From NCBI GenBank assembly GCA_016794525.1, contig JAEUJY010000038.1:1-42118 (forward strand): a stretch of DNA of 42,118 nt. Direction: 5' to 3'. The notes under the pieces were generated by a model, which saw nothing but the letters and a program-made list of their open reading frames with translations, did no database searches and was not told the origin of the DNA. This stretch comes from Myxococcales bacterium (GTDB lineage: Bacteria > Myxococcota_A > Polyangia > Haliangiales > Haliangiaceae). Positions 28,149 through 38,109 of the stretch are shown in pieces; the stretch's first letter is position 1, and the number at the start of each line of letters is the position of its first letter. A program made the translations under genes and the position numbers.

Positions 28149-30878
28149 CTAGGCGCAGCGGCTCATGTCGCCGTCGGCGGCGGCCAGCTGCGCCAGCTTG
28201 AGCACCAGCTTCCACATGTTGAGCGGCGCGCGCGGCGATCGCGGGCCGTCGCCCAGCGTCATCAGGTCGATCGCCTCCTCGAGCTCGCGCGCCGCGGCCG
28301 GGCTCTTGCCGGTGCGGATCAACACCGACGCGAGGTCGAGGTAGCTGTCGGCGATCAGCGCGCTGTCGCCGGTGGCGATCGCCGCGCCGATCGCGCGCTG
28401 CAGGTACGGCACGCCGGCGGCGGGATCGCGCTCGGTGGCGACCAGCTGGCCGAGCGCGCGCACCAGCAGCGCCTGGAGCCGCGGCCCTTGATCGCCCCAG
28501 CTCTCGGCCTCGTGCAGGATGCCGCGGGCGAGCGCCAGCTCGCCGGTGGTGCGCAGCAGCTCGGCGAGGCGGATCGAGATCGCGACCAGCTCGGCCGGCT
28601 CGAGCTCGCCGCCGGAGATCGCCGCGCGCGCGCACACCAGCGCCTGCGTGTAGCAACGCGCGGCCCCGACGTCGTCGAGCTGGCGGCTGGCGGCGTCGCC
28701 GGCCTCGGCGTACAGCGCCGCGGCCTCGGCGCGCAGCCCCGCGGCGTCGGTGTGGTGCGCCGCCAGCGCCGGCGGCGCGTCGGCGCCCAGCGTCTGCCGC
28801 GCGTACTCGTGCAGGTCGCGCCGCACCGACGCCGGGATCGCGCCGTAGGTGACGTCGCGGACGAAGTTGCTGGCGAAGCTCACGGCGTCGCCGCTGGCGT
28901 GCAGCCAGCCGCGCTCGACCGCCAGCCCCAGCGCCGCGTCGAAGGCGTCGCCCAGGCCGGACGCCTCGGCCACCTGCGCCAGCGCGGCCTCGCGGCCGAA
29001 CACCGCCACCGCCTGGCACACCCGCAGCGGATCGCGCGGCAGCGTCGCCAGCCGGGCGGCGATCAGGTCGGGCAGCGAGGTCGCGGCCTGCTCGATCGTG
29101 CCGCCCTCGGTGATGAACCGCACCAACTGCTCGACGTGGGCCGGCACGCCGGCGGTCAGCTCGGTCAGCTGCAGCGCGGTCAGCTCGCCGACCGCGCCGC
29201 CGCGGTTGAGCTGGGTGGCGAAGAAGCCCAGCGCCTCGCCGTCGAGCGCGTCGAGCTGGACCCGCAGGCAGTCGGCCGGCCAGGTCCGCGCCTCGGCCGG
29301 GGTCAGCGTCACGACGAGGCGCACGCCGCTGGAGTTGCGCTCGACGACCCGCCGCACCAGATCGACGCTGGCGCGATCGTAGCGATCGAGGTCCTCGAAC
29401 ACGACCGCGGTCGGCCCCCGGGTGGCCTCGGCGGCGAACGCCCGCACCACCGACGCGAACAGCTCGCGGCGCCGCACCGGCGGGTCGAGCTCGGCCAGCT
29501 CGCTGAGGTTGCCGAACAGCTCCGACAGCCCCGGCACGTCGCGCTCGCCGAGGCCGCGCGCCACCGCCGCGGCGCTCAGCTCGTCCTTGCCGCACACCGG
29601 CGGCAGCTCGAGCATCGTCGCGATCAGCGCGCGCAGCGGGTACAGCGGCGCCGGCAGCGGCGCGGGATCCGGATCGGCCTGGTAGATCGTCACGCCGGCG
29701 GCGTCGGCGACCCGCTCGTAGGCCTCGCGCAGGAGCGCGGTCTTGCCACTGCCGGCGTCGCCGATCACCAGCAGCGCCGGCGCGATCGCGCGCCCCGACA
29801 GGAAGTCCATCACGCGGTCGAGCTCGTCGTCGCGTCCGACCAGCGCCAGCGGCCAGGTCTGGCTGACCCGCACCTCCGACAGCCCGCCGCCGGTGGCCGC
29901 CATCTCGGCGGTGGTCGACATCGCCCGCCGCGGCTGTCCGCATTCCGGACAGAACCGGAACTCGGCGGCGGCCTGCGCGCCGCACGCCGAGCAGACGTAG
30001 CCGGTCGACGAGCGGGCCGGGGTCAACAGCGCGGCGATCGCCGCCCGCATCGCCGCGGCGTCGGTGAACCGGTCGCCCGGGCGCTTGGCCAGCGCGGTCA
30101 TCACCAGCTCGTCGATGGCCGGCGCGACCGCCACCACCTTGCCCGGCGGCCGCGGCTCGAGCTTGAGCTGCCGGCTGAGGATGTCGATCGCCGAGCCGCC
30201 GACGAACGGCGTCTGCCCGGTGAGCATCTCGTACGCCACGATACCGACGGCGTAGAGGTCGGTGGCGACGCTCGGCGGCGCGCCGCCGATCAGCTCGGGC
30301 GCCATGTACTCCGGGGTGCCGCTGATGCTGCGGTCCTCGCCCTCGCGCGGCGCGTTGACCAGCCGCGCGATGCCGAAGTCGACCACCTTCACCGTGTCCT
30401 GGCCGGTGCGGCGCTGCTCGACGATGATGTTGTCGCTCTTCAGGTCGGCGTGGATCACGCCGGCGAGGTGCGCCTCCTCGACGCCGGCCAGGATCTGGTC
30501 GACGATCGCCAGCACCCGCGCCGGCGGCAGCGGGTGCTCCTTGGCGATCAGGTGGGTCAAGGTCGGCCCGCGCAGGTACTCCATCACCAGGTACAGCAGG
30601 CCGTCGCTGGTCTGCCCGTAGTCGATGATCGACACGGTGTTGGGGTGGTTGAGGCGGCTGGCGGCCAGCGCCTCGTCCTGGAACCGCTTCACCAGCCGGG
30701 CGTCGCGGGTCAGATCGTCGTTCAGGATCTTCACCGCCACGGTGCGACCCAGCGTGATCTGATCGGCCTTGTACACCGCGCCCGAGCCGCCGATGCCGAT
30801 GCACCCGCGCAGCCGGTACTTGTCGTCCAGCACGCGGCCGACGAGGCGTTGCGCGTGGGCCTGTTCGTCGGTGGACAT
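28149..30878 (-). CDS. Ser/Thr kinase - zinc ribbon - ATPase - TPR regulator (truncated by in-frame stop)
   Basis: The product is 909 residues from ATG 30878 (MSTDEQAHAQRLVG). The kinase domain (about 20-285) has the glycine loop GIGGSGAVYK, VAVKILN lysine, HADLKSDNIIV (HAD instead of HRD, so a non-RD kinase), VVDFGIARL and GTPEYMAPE. A zinc ribbon (about 294-318) has CSACG and CPECG pairs. An AAA-type/STAND ATPase follows with Walker A GDAGSGKT (about 372-380) and Walker B VVFEDLDRYD. The C terminus is helical and TPR-like, ending abruptly at TAG 28149 while the same frame continues a TPR. This layout resembles MalT/adenylate-cyclase-type signalling ATPases fused to kinases. It is coupled to a receiver gene through the downstream fragment. 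Confidence 0.9.
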   Translation of the reverse strand: MSTDEQAHAQRLVGRVLDDKYRLRGCIGIGGSGAVYKADQITLGRTVAVKILNDDLTRDARLVKRFQDEALAASRLNHPNTVSIIDYGQTSDGLLYLVMEYLRGPTLTHLIAKEHPLPPARVLAIVDQILAGVEEAHLAGVIHADLKSDNIIVEQRRTGQDTVKVVDFGIARLVNAPREGEDRSISGTPEYMAPELIGGAPPSVATDLYAVGIVAYEMLTGQTPFVGGSAIDILSRQLKLEPRPPGKVVAVAPAIDELVMTALAKRPGDRFTDAAAMRAAIAALLTPARSSTGYVCSACGAQAAAEFRFCPECGQPRRAMSTTAEMAATGGGLSEVRVSQTWPLALVGRDDELDRVMDFLSGRAIAPALLVIGDAGSGKTALLREAYERVADAAGVTIYQADPDPAPLPAPLYPLRALIATMLELPPVCGKDELSAAAVARGLGERDVPGLSELFGNLSELAELDPPVRRRELFASVVRAFAAEATRGPTAVVFEDLDRYDRASVDLVRRVVERNSSGVRLVVTLTPAEARTWPADCLRVQLDALDGEALGFFATQLNRGGAVGELTALQLTELTAGVPAHVEQLVRFITEGGTIEQAATSLPDLIAARLATLPRDPLRVCQAVAVFGREAALAQVAEASGLGDAFDAALGLAVERGWLHASGDAVSFASNFVRDVTYGAIPASVRRDLHEYARQTLGADAPPALAAHHTDAAGLRAEAAALYAEAGDAASRQLDDVGAARCYTQALVCARAAISGGELEPAELVAISIRLAELLRTTGELALARGILHEAESWGDQGPRLQALLVRALGQLVATERDPAAGVPYLQRAIGAAIATGDSALIADSYLDLASVLIRTGKSPAAARELEEAIDLMTLGDGPRSPRAPLNMWKLVLKLAQLAAADGDMSRCA

Positions 30879-31015
30879 CGCGGGTAGGGGCCCAGCATAC
30901 CCCACCGCTGCCCGACGATGACAGGCACCGCGGCAACCTCACCCCGCCGGCGCGACTGGTCGGACCGCGGGCCACGCCCGCCGGCTCAGACCCAGATAGC
31001 CTCGCTGGCGCTCGG

Positions 31016-32221
<1,206 letters not shown>

Positions 32222-32291
32222 GGTGCGCGGACCATACCCCCGGCGCGGCCGAAAAGTTGGTCGGCGCGCGGCCGGCGCCTACCGTCGAGCC

Positions 32292-32708
32292 ATGGCCCAC
32301 TTCGACCCCGCCAGCCTGGCCGCCGCGCCGATCTCCGACGCCCCCGCGCAGGAGCTGGCGTGGTTCGCGATCCGCCAGCCAGCGGTGGTGCGGTTCCTCG
32401 AGCGCCGGCTGTGGAGCACCGACGGCGACGCGTTCGCGGTCGCGCTCGACGCGGTGTGCCGCCTGCACGCGGTGATCACGCTGCGCGACGGCCTCGAGCC
32501 GGTGCGGGTCGACGATCGGCTGCTGTGCGAGGGGCTGGAGATGGCCGCACCGCCCAGCCTCATCGGGTGGCTGCACGATCACTGCCGGGCCGCGCCGGTG
32601 GTGCTGACCGACGCCGAGGAGGCCACCGTGGCCCGGCTGGTGGCCGCGGTGGCGTGGGGCTTCACCGCGGGGCGTGCGGTCGGCGGCGGCGAGCGTACAA
32701 TCGGGTGA
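32292..32708 (+). CDS. Hypothetical small soluble protein
   Basis: The 138-residue protein from ATG 32292 has no signal peptide. It looks alpha-helical (APAQELAWFAIRQPAVVRFL, FAVALDAVCRLHAVI, EATVARLVAAVAWGFTAGR) and no known family was recognised. Its stop overlaps the next start (TGATG), suggesting coupling with the following lipoprotein. Confidence 0.75.
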   Translation: MAHFDPASLAAAPISDAPAQELAWFAIRQPAVVRFLERRLWSTDGDAFAVALDAVCRLHAVITLRDGLEPVRVDDRLLCEGLEMAAPPSLIGWLHDHCRAAPVVLTDAEEATVARLVAAVAWGFTAGRAVGGGERTIG

Positions 32709-33775
32709 TGCGGCGCACCGCGCTCGGCCTGCTCTTCGTCGCCACCGCGTGCGGCGACAACCTGGCGCCGGCGGTGACGATCGAGTCGACCGGCGCGGCG
32801 TGGATCGCCACCCGCGGCGCGCCCGATCAGCCGTGGGTCCGCCACGACGGCGCCCGCGCCCGCTTCGACGCCGACCCCACCGGCCGCCCGTACGACGTCG
32901 TCGTGGTGTGCCGCGCCGACGCCGGCGAGGGCTGGGCGCTCACCGCGGGCTACGAGGACGGGCTCGCCTGGATCCGCCCGTGCGCGACGCCGGCGGTGCC
33001 GACGGTGGCGGTCGGCTTCGACCTGACGTCGCCCGCCGACGAGGTGCGCGTTCGCGATCGCGTCGGCCTGGCGCCGGCGACCGACGTGCTGGCGGTGCCG
33101 GCCGGCGTGTCGGACGTGATCGCGGTGACCGGCGGCGCCGGCGCGGTCGATCGCATCCAGATCCAGCGCGGCCTCGAGTTCACCGCCGATCGGCGGGTCG
33201 CGCTCGACGTCGCCGGCCGCGGCACCGACCTGGTGCCGGTCGAGGTCACGTTCGACGGCCGCCTGCCGACCACCGCGGTGGTGCGCATGCTCACCGCCGG
33301 CGGCACCGCGATCCCGCTGACGACGACCGTCGCGCGGGTGGTGCCGACCGCGCTGGTCTACCCGGGCGACATCCAGTCGGTCGAGGTGACGCTGGGCGAC
33401 GCCTGGGCCCGCGCCGCGATCGACGAGCAGGCCGTCGATCTGCCGCACCCGGGCGCGTCGCCGCGCCTCGAGCTGAGCGGGGCGGCCCCGCCGACCTGGA
33501 CCTGGCACCGCGTCGGCAGCTTCCGCGCCACGCTGGCGGTCATCCCCGACGGCGCCGCCGCGGCCCGGTGGACGCTGTACGCGTACCCGACCGCGCTCGA
33601 CGCCCGCACCGTCGACGGCATCGTCACCCAGCCGCTGGTCGCGCCCGACGTCGCCGGCTGGGATCCGACGTGGTGGCCGAGCGCGCCGTACACCTGGCTG
33701 GCGCGGCTCACCCGCGACCGCGAGGACGGCGGCAGCGAGGGCTTCACCACGTCGCGCACGATCGCCGCGCCGTGA
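32708..33775 (+). CDS. Lipoprotein, strand-rich, unknown function
   Basis: The 355-residue product from ATG 32708 overlaps the previous stop by one base. The signal MRRTALGLLFVATACGDN has lipobox ATAC. The mature protein is almost wholly beta-strand (AWIATRGAPDQPWVRHDG, YDVVVVCRADAGEGWALTAG, SFRATLAVIPDGAAAARWTL), like stacked beta-sandwich or carboxypeptidase-regulatory-type domains. No catalytic motif was seen. It is probably a surface-exposed structural or binding lipoprotein. Confidence 0.8.
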   Translation: MRRTALGLLFVATACGDNLAPAVTIESTGAAWIATRGAPDQPWVRHDGARARFDADPTGRPYDVVVVCRADAGEGWALTAGYEDGLAWIRPCATPAVPTVAVGFDLTSPADEVRVRDRVGLAPATDVLAVPAGVSDVIAVTGGAGAVDRIQIQRGLEFTADRRVALDVAGRGTDLVPVEVTFDGRLPTTAVVRMLTAGGTAIPLTTTVARVVPTALVYPGDIQSVEVTLGDAWARAAIDEQAVDLPHPGASPRLELSGAAPPTWTWHRVGSFRATLAVIPDGAAAARWTLYAYPTALDARTVDGIVTQPLVAPDVAGWDPTWWPSAPYTWLARLTRDREDGGSEGFTTSRTIAAP

Positions 33776-33826
33776 TCGCCTGCGGCCCTTGACGGCGGCG
33801 GCGCGACTCACGAACATGCGCGCCTC

Positions 33827-34453
<627 letters not shown>

Positions 34454-34584
34454 TCGCCGCCACAGCCGCGACACGGCGGTGAGTTCTCGCCGCGTGGGCG
34501 TCGATCGCTGAGCAGTCGGGGCGGCGCAAGCCACCGAGATCGCGGATCCGGCGCGCCGGTGCGCGGTATGCATGGGCGACCGGC

Positions 34585-35166
34585 ATGCGCCCCGCGATCC
34601 TCCCGGTCACCCTGCTCGCCATCGGCATGGCCGCGCCCGCCGCGCGCGCCGACGACCCGGGCCCTGCGCCCACCGCGCTGGGCGCCCCCGCCGCGCCCGC
34701 CGGCGATCCCGGCCGGGTCACGAGCTATCGGCGGTACACGCTGACCACCGACGCGGTCGCGCTCGGCTTGATGGTCGCCGGCGGGCTGGCCGAGGGCGAG
34801 GGCGGCCGCGACACCGCGCTGTCCTCGAACCTGATGGGCGTCGGCGCGCTGGGCGCGCTGTTCGCCACGCCGATCATCCACGGCGTGCGCGGCCACGTCG
34901 GCCGCAGCCTCGGCAGCCTCGCGCTGCGTTCCGGCCTCGGCGCGATCGGCGGCAGCCTCGGGTTCGCCATGGCCGACTGTCGCGGCGACGACGAGCTGCT
35001 GTGTGGCCTCGACCTCGTCGGCCCTGGCGTCCTGCTCGGGTTCGCGGCCGCGAGCCTCATCGACGCCGCGACGCTGACCGACGAGCGCGATGGCCGCACC
35101 GGCTGGGCGCCCCAGCTCGCCGTCACCCACGACCGCGTCCAGGTCGGCGTCGCCGCGGCGTTCTGA
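34585..35166 (+). CDS. Exported Gly-rich membrane protein, unknown function
   Basis: The 193-residue product begins MRPAILPVTLLAIGMAAPAARADD, a signal peptide, followed by a Pro/Ala linker. The mature part has several hydrophobic, glycine-rich segments (VALGLMVAGGLAEGEGG, LMGVGALGALFATPIIHGV, LGAIGGSLGFAMAD, GVLLGFAAASLIDA), consistent with a small outer-membrane or inner-membrane protein. Two cysteines (ADCRGDDELLCG) could form a disulfide. No family was recognised. Confidence 0.78.
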   Translation: MRPAILPVTLLAIGMAAPAARADDPGPAPTALGAPAAPAGDPGRVTSYRRYTLTTDAVALGLMVAGGLAEGEGGRDTALSSNLMGVGALGALFATPIIHGVRGHVGRSLGSLALRSGLGAIGGSLGFAMADCRGDDELLCGLDLVGPGVLLGFAAASLIDAATLTDERDGRTGWAPQLAVTHDRVQVGVAAAF

Positions 35167-35176
35167 TCGGCGCGCG

Positions 35177-36022
35177 CTACTCGACGGCGACCGGGCAGCG
35201 GGCGTCGACGGTGGTGAAGCGACGTCGCGCGTAGGTCGACTCGACGGTCGGCTTGTTCGGGTTGGCGGCGGGGTCGTAGGTCCAGATCCACTGCGCGGTC
35301 GAGCCCGGGGCCAGCGACGCCAGCACCGCGCCCCACGGCGCGATGCCGACCGCGCCCAGCTCGACCGCCGGCGACCACGCGCTGTCGTCGAAGCCCGGCT
35401 GCTCCCAGCTGGCGGCCAGCGTGTTGGTGGCCGCGAAGCCGGCGCCGGTCACCACGGTCTGGGCCTGGCCGTCGACGGTGAAGCGCAGGTCGGCGACGAT
35501 GCCGCGATCGTAGCCGGCCTGGTTCTGCAGGTTCACGCCCTCGATCGCCAGCACGTTGGTGTGGCCGGGGTGCGCGTAGATCATCACGTCGTAGCGCTGC
35601 GGGTTGCTCCACACCCGCGGCACGTCGTCGATCAGCACGCCGTTGAGCCAGACCTTGGTGTTGTCGTCGGTCGTGACCGCGAGGCTGGCCGGGATCAGAT
35701 CGTTCAGGCCGACCGGGCAGCCGCTGGCGGCGTCGACCGCGATCGCCGCGTCGACATCGGCGGTGGACGCATCGACCACCGCCGCGGCATCGACGACCGC
35801 CGTCGCATCGACCACGGCCGTGGCATCGACCACGGCCGTGGCATCGACCACGACCGCCGCATCGCCCGCGGGCGCGTCCTCCGTCCCCGCGGCGTCGACG
35901 GCCGCGGCGTCATCCCCGGCACGACCGTCGGCGCCACCGTCTCCACCAGCGGCGTCGACGATCGGCTTCCCGCCCTCACCGCAGGCGGCCAGCGCGAGCA
36001 CCAGGACCCAGCGAGTGCGCAT
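35177..36022 (-). CDS. Lipoprotein with VVDATA linker repeats and a jelly-roll-like domain
   Basis: The 281-residue product starts MRTRWVLVLALAACGEGG (lipobox LAAC). An 80-residue low-complexity linker contains repeated VVDATA units encoded by the 18-bp array at 35769-35864. The folded part (about 105-280) has KVWLNGVLIDDV, HTNVLAIEGVNLQNQ, WEQPGFDDSAWSPAVELG and WIWTYDP, the signature of galactose-binding-like/rhamnosidase-N beta-sandwich modules. A carbohydrate-binding surface protein is a reasonable inference. It lies 39 bp after the upstream IgGFc gene on the same strand, probably one transcript. Confidence 0.85.
   Translation of the reverse strand: MRTRWVLVLALAACGEGGKPIVDAAGGDGGADGRAGDDAAAVDAAGTEDAPAGDAAVVVDATAVVDATAVVDATAVVDAAAVVDASTADVDAAIAVDAASGCPVGLNDLIPASLAVTTDDNTKVWLNGVLIDDVPRVWSNPQRYDVMIYAHPGHTNVLAIEGVNLQNQAGYDRGIVADLRFTVDGQAQTVVTGAGFAATNTLAASWEQPGFDDSAWSPAVELGAVGIAPWGAVLASLAPGSTAQWIWTYDPAANPNKPTVESTYARRRFTTVDARCPVAVE
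35769..35864. repeat. 18-bp tandem repeats within lipoprotein linker
   Basis: Units starting GCATCGA recur at 35769, 35787, 35805, 35823, 35841 and 35859 (last partial). The middle units contain the perfect palindrome CCACGGCCGTGG. In frame on the minus strand they encode VVDATA-type units, so copy number changes would alter linker length without a frameshift. Confidence 0.85.
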
Positions 36023-36060
36023 GGGCCCCATGCTCGCACGCGCCGGGCGCCGCGGCGCGA

Positions 36061-37989
36061 TCACGGCGTCGCGAACGCCTGCCCGAGCGTGCGCGCCGGC
36101 CCGCGCGGCTTGCCGATCGGGTTGATGATCTTGAGGTCGCTGCCGCCGGCGAACGCGTAGCTGCCGACGTTGTAGTAGCCGTACACCGTGATGCCGAACG
36201 GGTCGGTGCCGGCGACGGTGTGCTGGCCCTCGGTGACCGGGCAGGTGACCTGCTCGTAGTTGACGCCGTGGACCACGCCGATCGGCTCGACCTGGCAGCC
36301 GGCGAACTCGCCGAGCGCGCGGCCGTCGACGGTGAAGCTGCCGCTGACCGGCTTGGCCAGCACGAAGTAGTTGGTGCGGAACGTCGACGGCACCAGGAAC
36401 ACGTAGTCCTTGCGGTGCTGCTCGGCCGACGGGAAGATCACCAGCGACGGATCGCCGGTGAAGCCGTCGGGCACGCGGTGCTGCGACACCAGCACCTGGC
36501 CCAGAGTCACCGCGCCGGTCGCCGACAGCGTGAACCCGCGATCGGCGTAGAACGCCTTGTGCTCGCCGGCGTTGAGCGTGAACGCGTTGAAGGGAGCCGG
36601 CAGGTTGGTCGTGATCGAGACGCCGTCCTCGGACGCCAGCACCCGGTACATGTCGGGCTCGCGGTAGCTGGGGTTGGTCGAGCGCACCGGCGACCGGCTG
36701 ACCGCGAACTCGCGGCCGAGCGCGGTGGTCGGCAGCAGCTGCTCCTCGAGGTGGTCGGTGCAGCAGCTCTCGCCGTCCCAGTTGGGCGGGTCGGGCGGCA
36801 TCGCGCCGCCGGTGCCGATGCCGCGCTCGAGGCCGGTGAACACCGCGACCTTCTTGTCCGAGGTCACCAGCGAGCCCATGAAGTCGCCGTCGCGATCGAG
36901 GAAGTTGAAGCACTCCTGGATCGGCACCACCGGCTGATCGGACTCGAGGTTGACGACGTCGTACTTGTTGATCGTGAACGTCAGCGGCTGGCCGGCCGGC
37001 GTCGCGGCGATCGAGAAGCCGGAGTCGCCGGCCGACGCGGTGATCGGGTGGGTGGCGTTGACCGTCACGCTGGTGTTGTCCTCGACGCCGACGATCGTGA
37101 TCGACGTGCGATCGGGGATGCTGCCGTCGAAGCCGAACGTGCCGGGCGGCGGGCCGCACGGGTTGGCGGTGGGCCAGCCCCAGACGTAGTAGTGGCGGCC
37201 CAGCGCCTGGATCGGGATCAGGATCGACGCGTCGTTGGAGTACTGCTGGACGATCGGGTTGAACTGGTAGGCGACGACCGGGCCGGTCGTGACCAGGTGG
37301 TACGCGTGAGGCGAGACGAACGTGCCCGAGCCGCTGTAGCGGGTGTACGCCGCGTTCTGGCCCATCGTGCCGTCGACCTCGCGCTGCGGCAGGTCGACCT
37401 GCTTGGCGCTGCGCGCCGGCGCGACGGTCTGCAGCACGACCTGCTCGTCCAGCGCGCCGACCCGGCCGCCGTTCTTGTAGACGGTGATCTGGACGTCGTA
37501 GTCGTTGTTGTTGGCGACGACGATCGAGTACTGCTGCATCGCCGCGTCGTTGGTGAAGCCCAGCGTCGTCGACGCCTCGTTGTCGAGGTCGGCGGCCCAG
37601 AAGTCACAGCCGACGTTCGACGGCTCGGTCAGCGCGCGCTGGCACGGCGTCACGCAGGTGCCGCTGCCGCACACCGTGCCGGCCGCGCACTGCTCGAGCA
37701 GCGTGCCGCCGGTGCCGTCGCTGTTGCACATCCAGACCTGGTCGAGCTCGCCGCAGTACACCTGATCGGGGATGCACACCGCGCAGCCGATCTCCTCGAT
37801 GCACACCTGATCGTTCGTGCACGCGACCGGCACCTGGTAGACGCCGTCCGAGATGCACTGCTCCCAGCCGAACGCGGTGCAGCGGTTCTGGCAGGCCGGG
37901 TTGTCGTCGTCGTCGCCGCTGGCCGAGGGCCCGCAGGCCGCGACCAGCAGTCCGAGCGCGAGGCTAAGCAACCAAAGTCGTGGGCGCAT
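36061..37989 (-). CDS. IgGFc-binding-domain lipoprotein with Cys-rich N terminus
   Basis: The 642-residue product starts MRPRLWLLSLALGLLVAACG (lipobox VAAC) at ATG 37989. Residues about 30-130 are Cys-rich (CQNRCTAF, CISDG, VYCGELDQVWMC, GTVCGSGTCVTPC), like the small disulfide modules common in myxobacterial surface proteins. The remaining roughly 500 residues match the IgGFc-binding N-terminal domain seen in FCGBP-like and bacterial proteins: YSIVVANNNDYDVQITVY, YVWGWPTAN, VVNLESDQPV, VAVFTGLERG, CCTDHLEEQLLPTTALG, VLVSQHRVPDGFTGDPSL, and ADRGFTLSATGAV. In bacteria this domain marks large surface or adhesin-like proteins; binding of immunoglobulin is not implied. Confidence 0.9.
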   Translation of the reverse strand: MRPRLWLLSLALGLLVAACGPSASGDDDDNPACQNRCTAFGWEQCISDGVYQVPVACTNDQVCIEEIGCAVCIPDQVYCGELDQVWMCNSDGTGGTLLEQCAAGTVCGSGTCVTPCQRALTEPSNVGCDFWAADLDNEASTTLGFTNDAAMQQYSIVVANNNDYDVQITVYKNGGRVGALDEQVVLQTVAPARSAKQVDLPQREVDGTMGQNAAYTRYSGSGTFVSPHAYHLVTTGPVVAYQFNPIVQQYSNDASILIPIQALGRHYYVWGWPTANPCGPPPGTFGFDGSIPDRTSITIVGVEDNTSVTVNATHPITASAGDSGFSIAATPAGQPLTFTINKYDVVNLESDQPVVPIQECFNFLDRDGDFMGSLVTSDKKVAVFTGLERGIGTGGAMPPDPPNWDGESCCTDHLEEQLLPTTALGREFAVSRSPVRSTNPSYREPDMYRVLASEDGVSITTNLPAPFNAFTLNAGEHKAFYADRGFTLSATGAVTLGQVLVSQHRVPDGFTGDPSLVIFPSAEQHRKDYVFLVPSTFRTNYFVLAKPVSGSFTVDGRALGEFAGCQVEPIGVVHGVNYEQVTCPVTEGQHTVAGTDPFGITVYGYYNVGSYAFAGGSDLKIINPIGKPRGPARTLGQAFATP

Positions 37990-38109
37990 GGGGCGGGACG
38001 ATAGCCCCGGCCGGCGGTCGGCCCGCAAGCGGACATCGTCTGTCGCGCCGACGAGCGGCGGCGTGACGCAGGGGCCGCGCGGCCCCGGTCCGCCTGACGC
38101 CGCGGCGCG

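Noticed and set aside
30967-30981. GCGGGC/GCCCGC hairpin after the thiolase gene considered as an intrinsic terminator.
   Set aside because: Only a 6-bp stem with no T tract.
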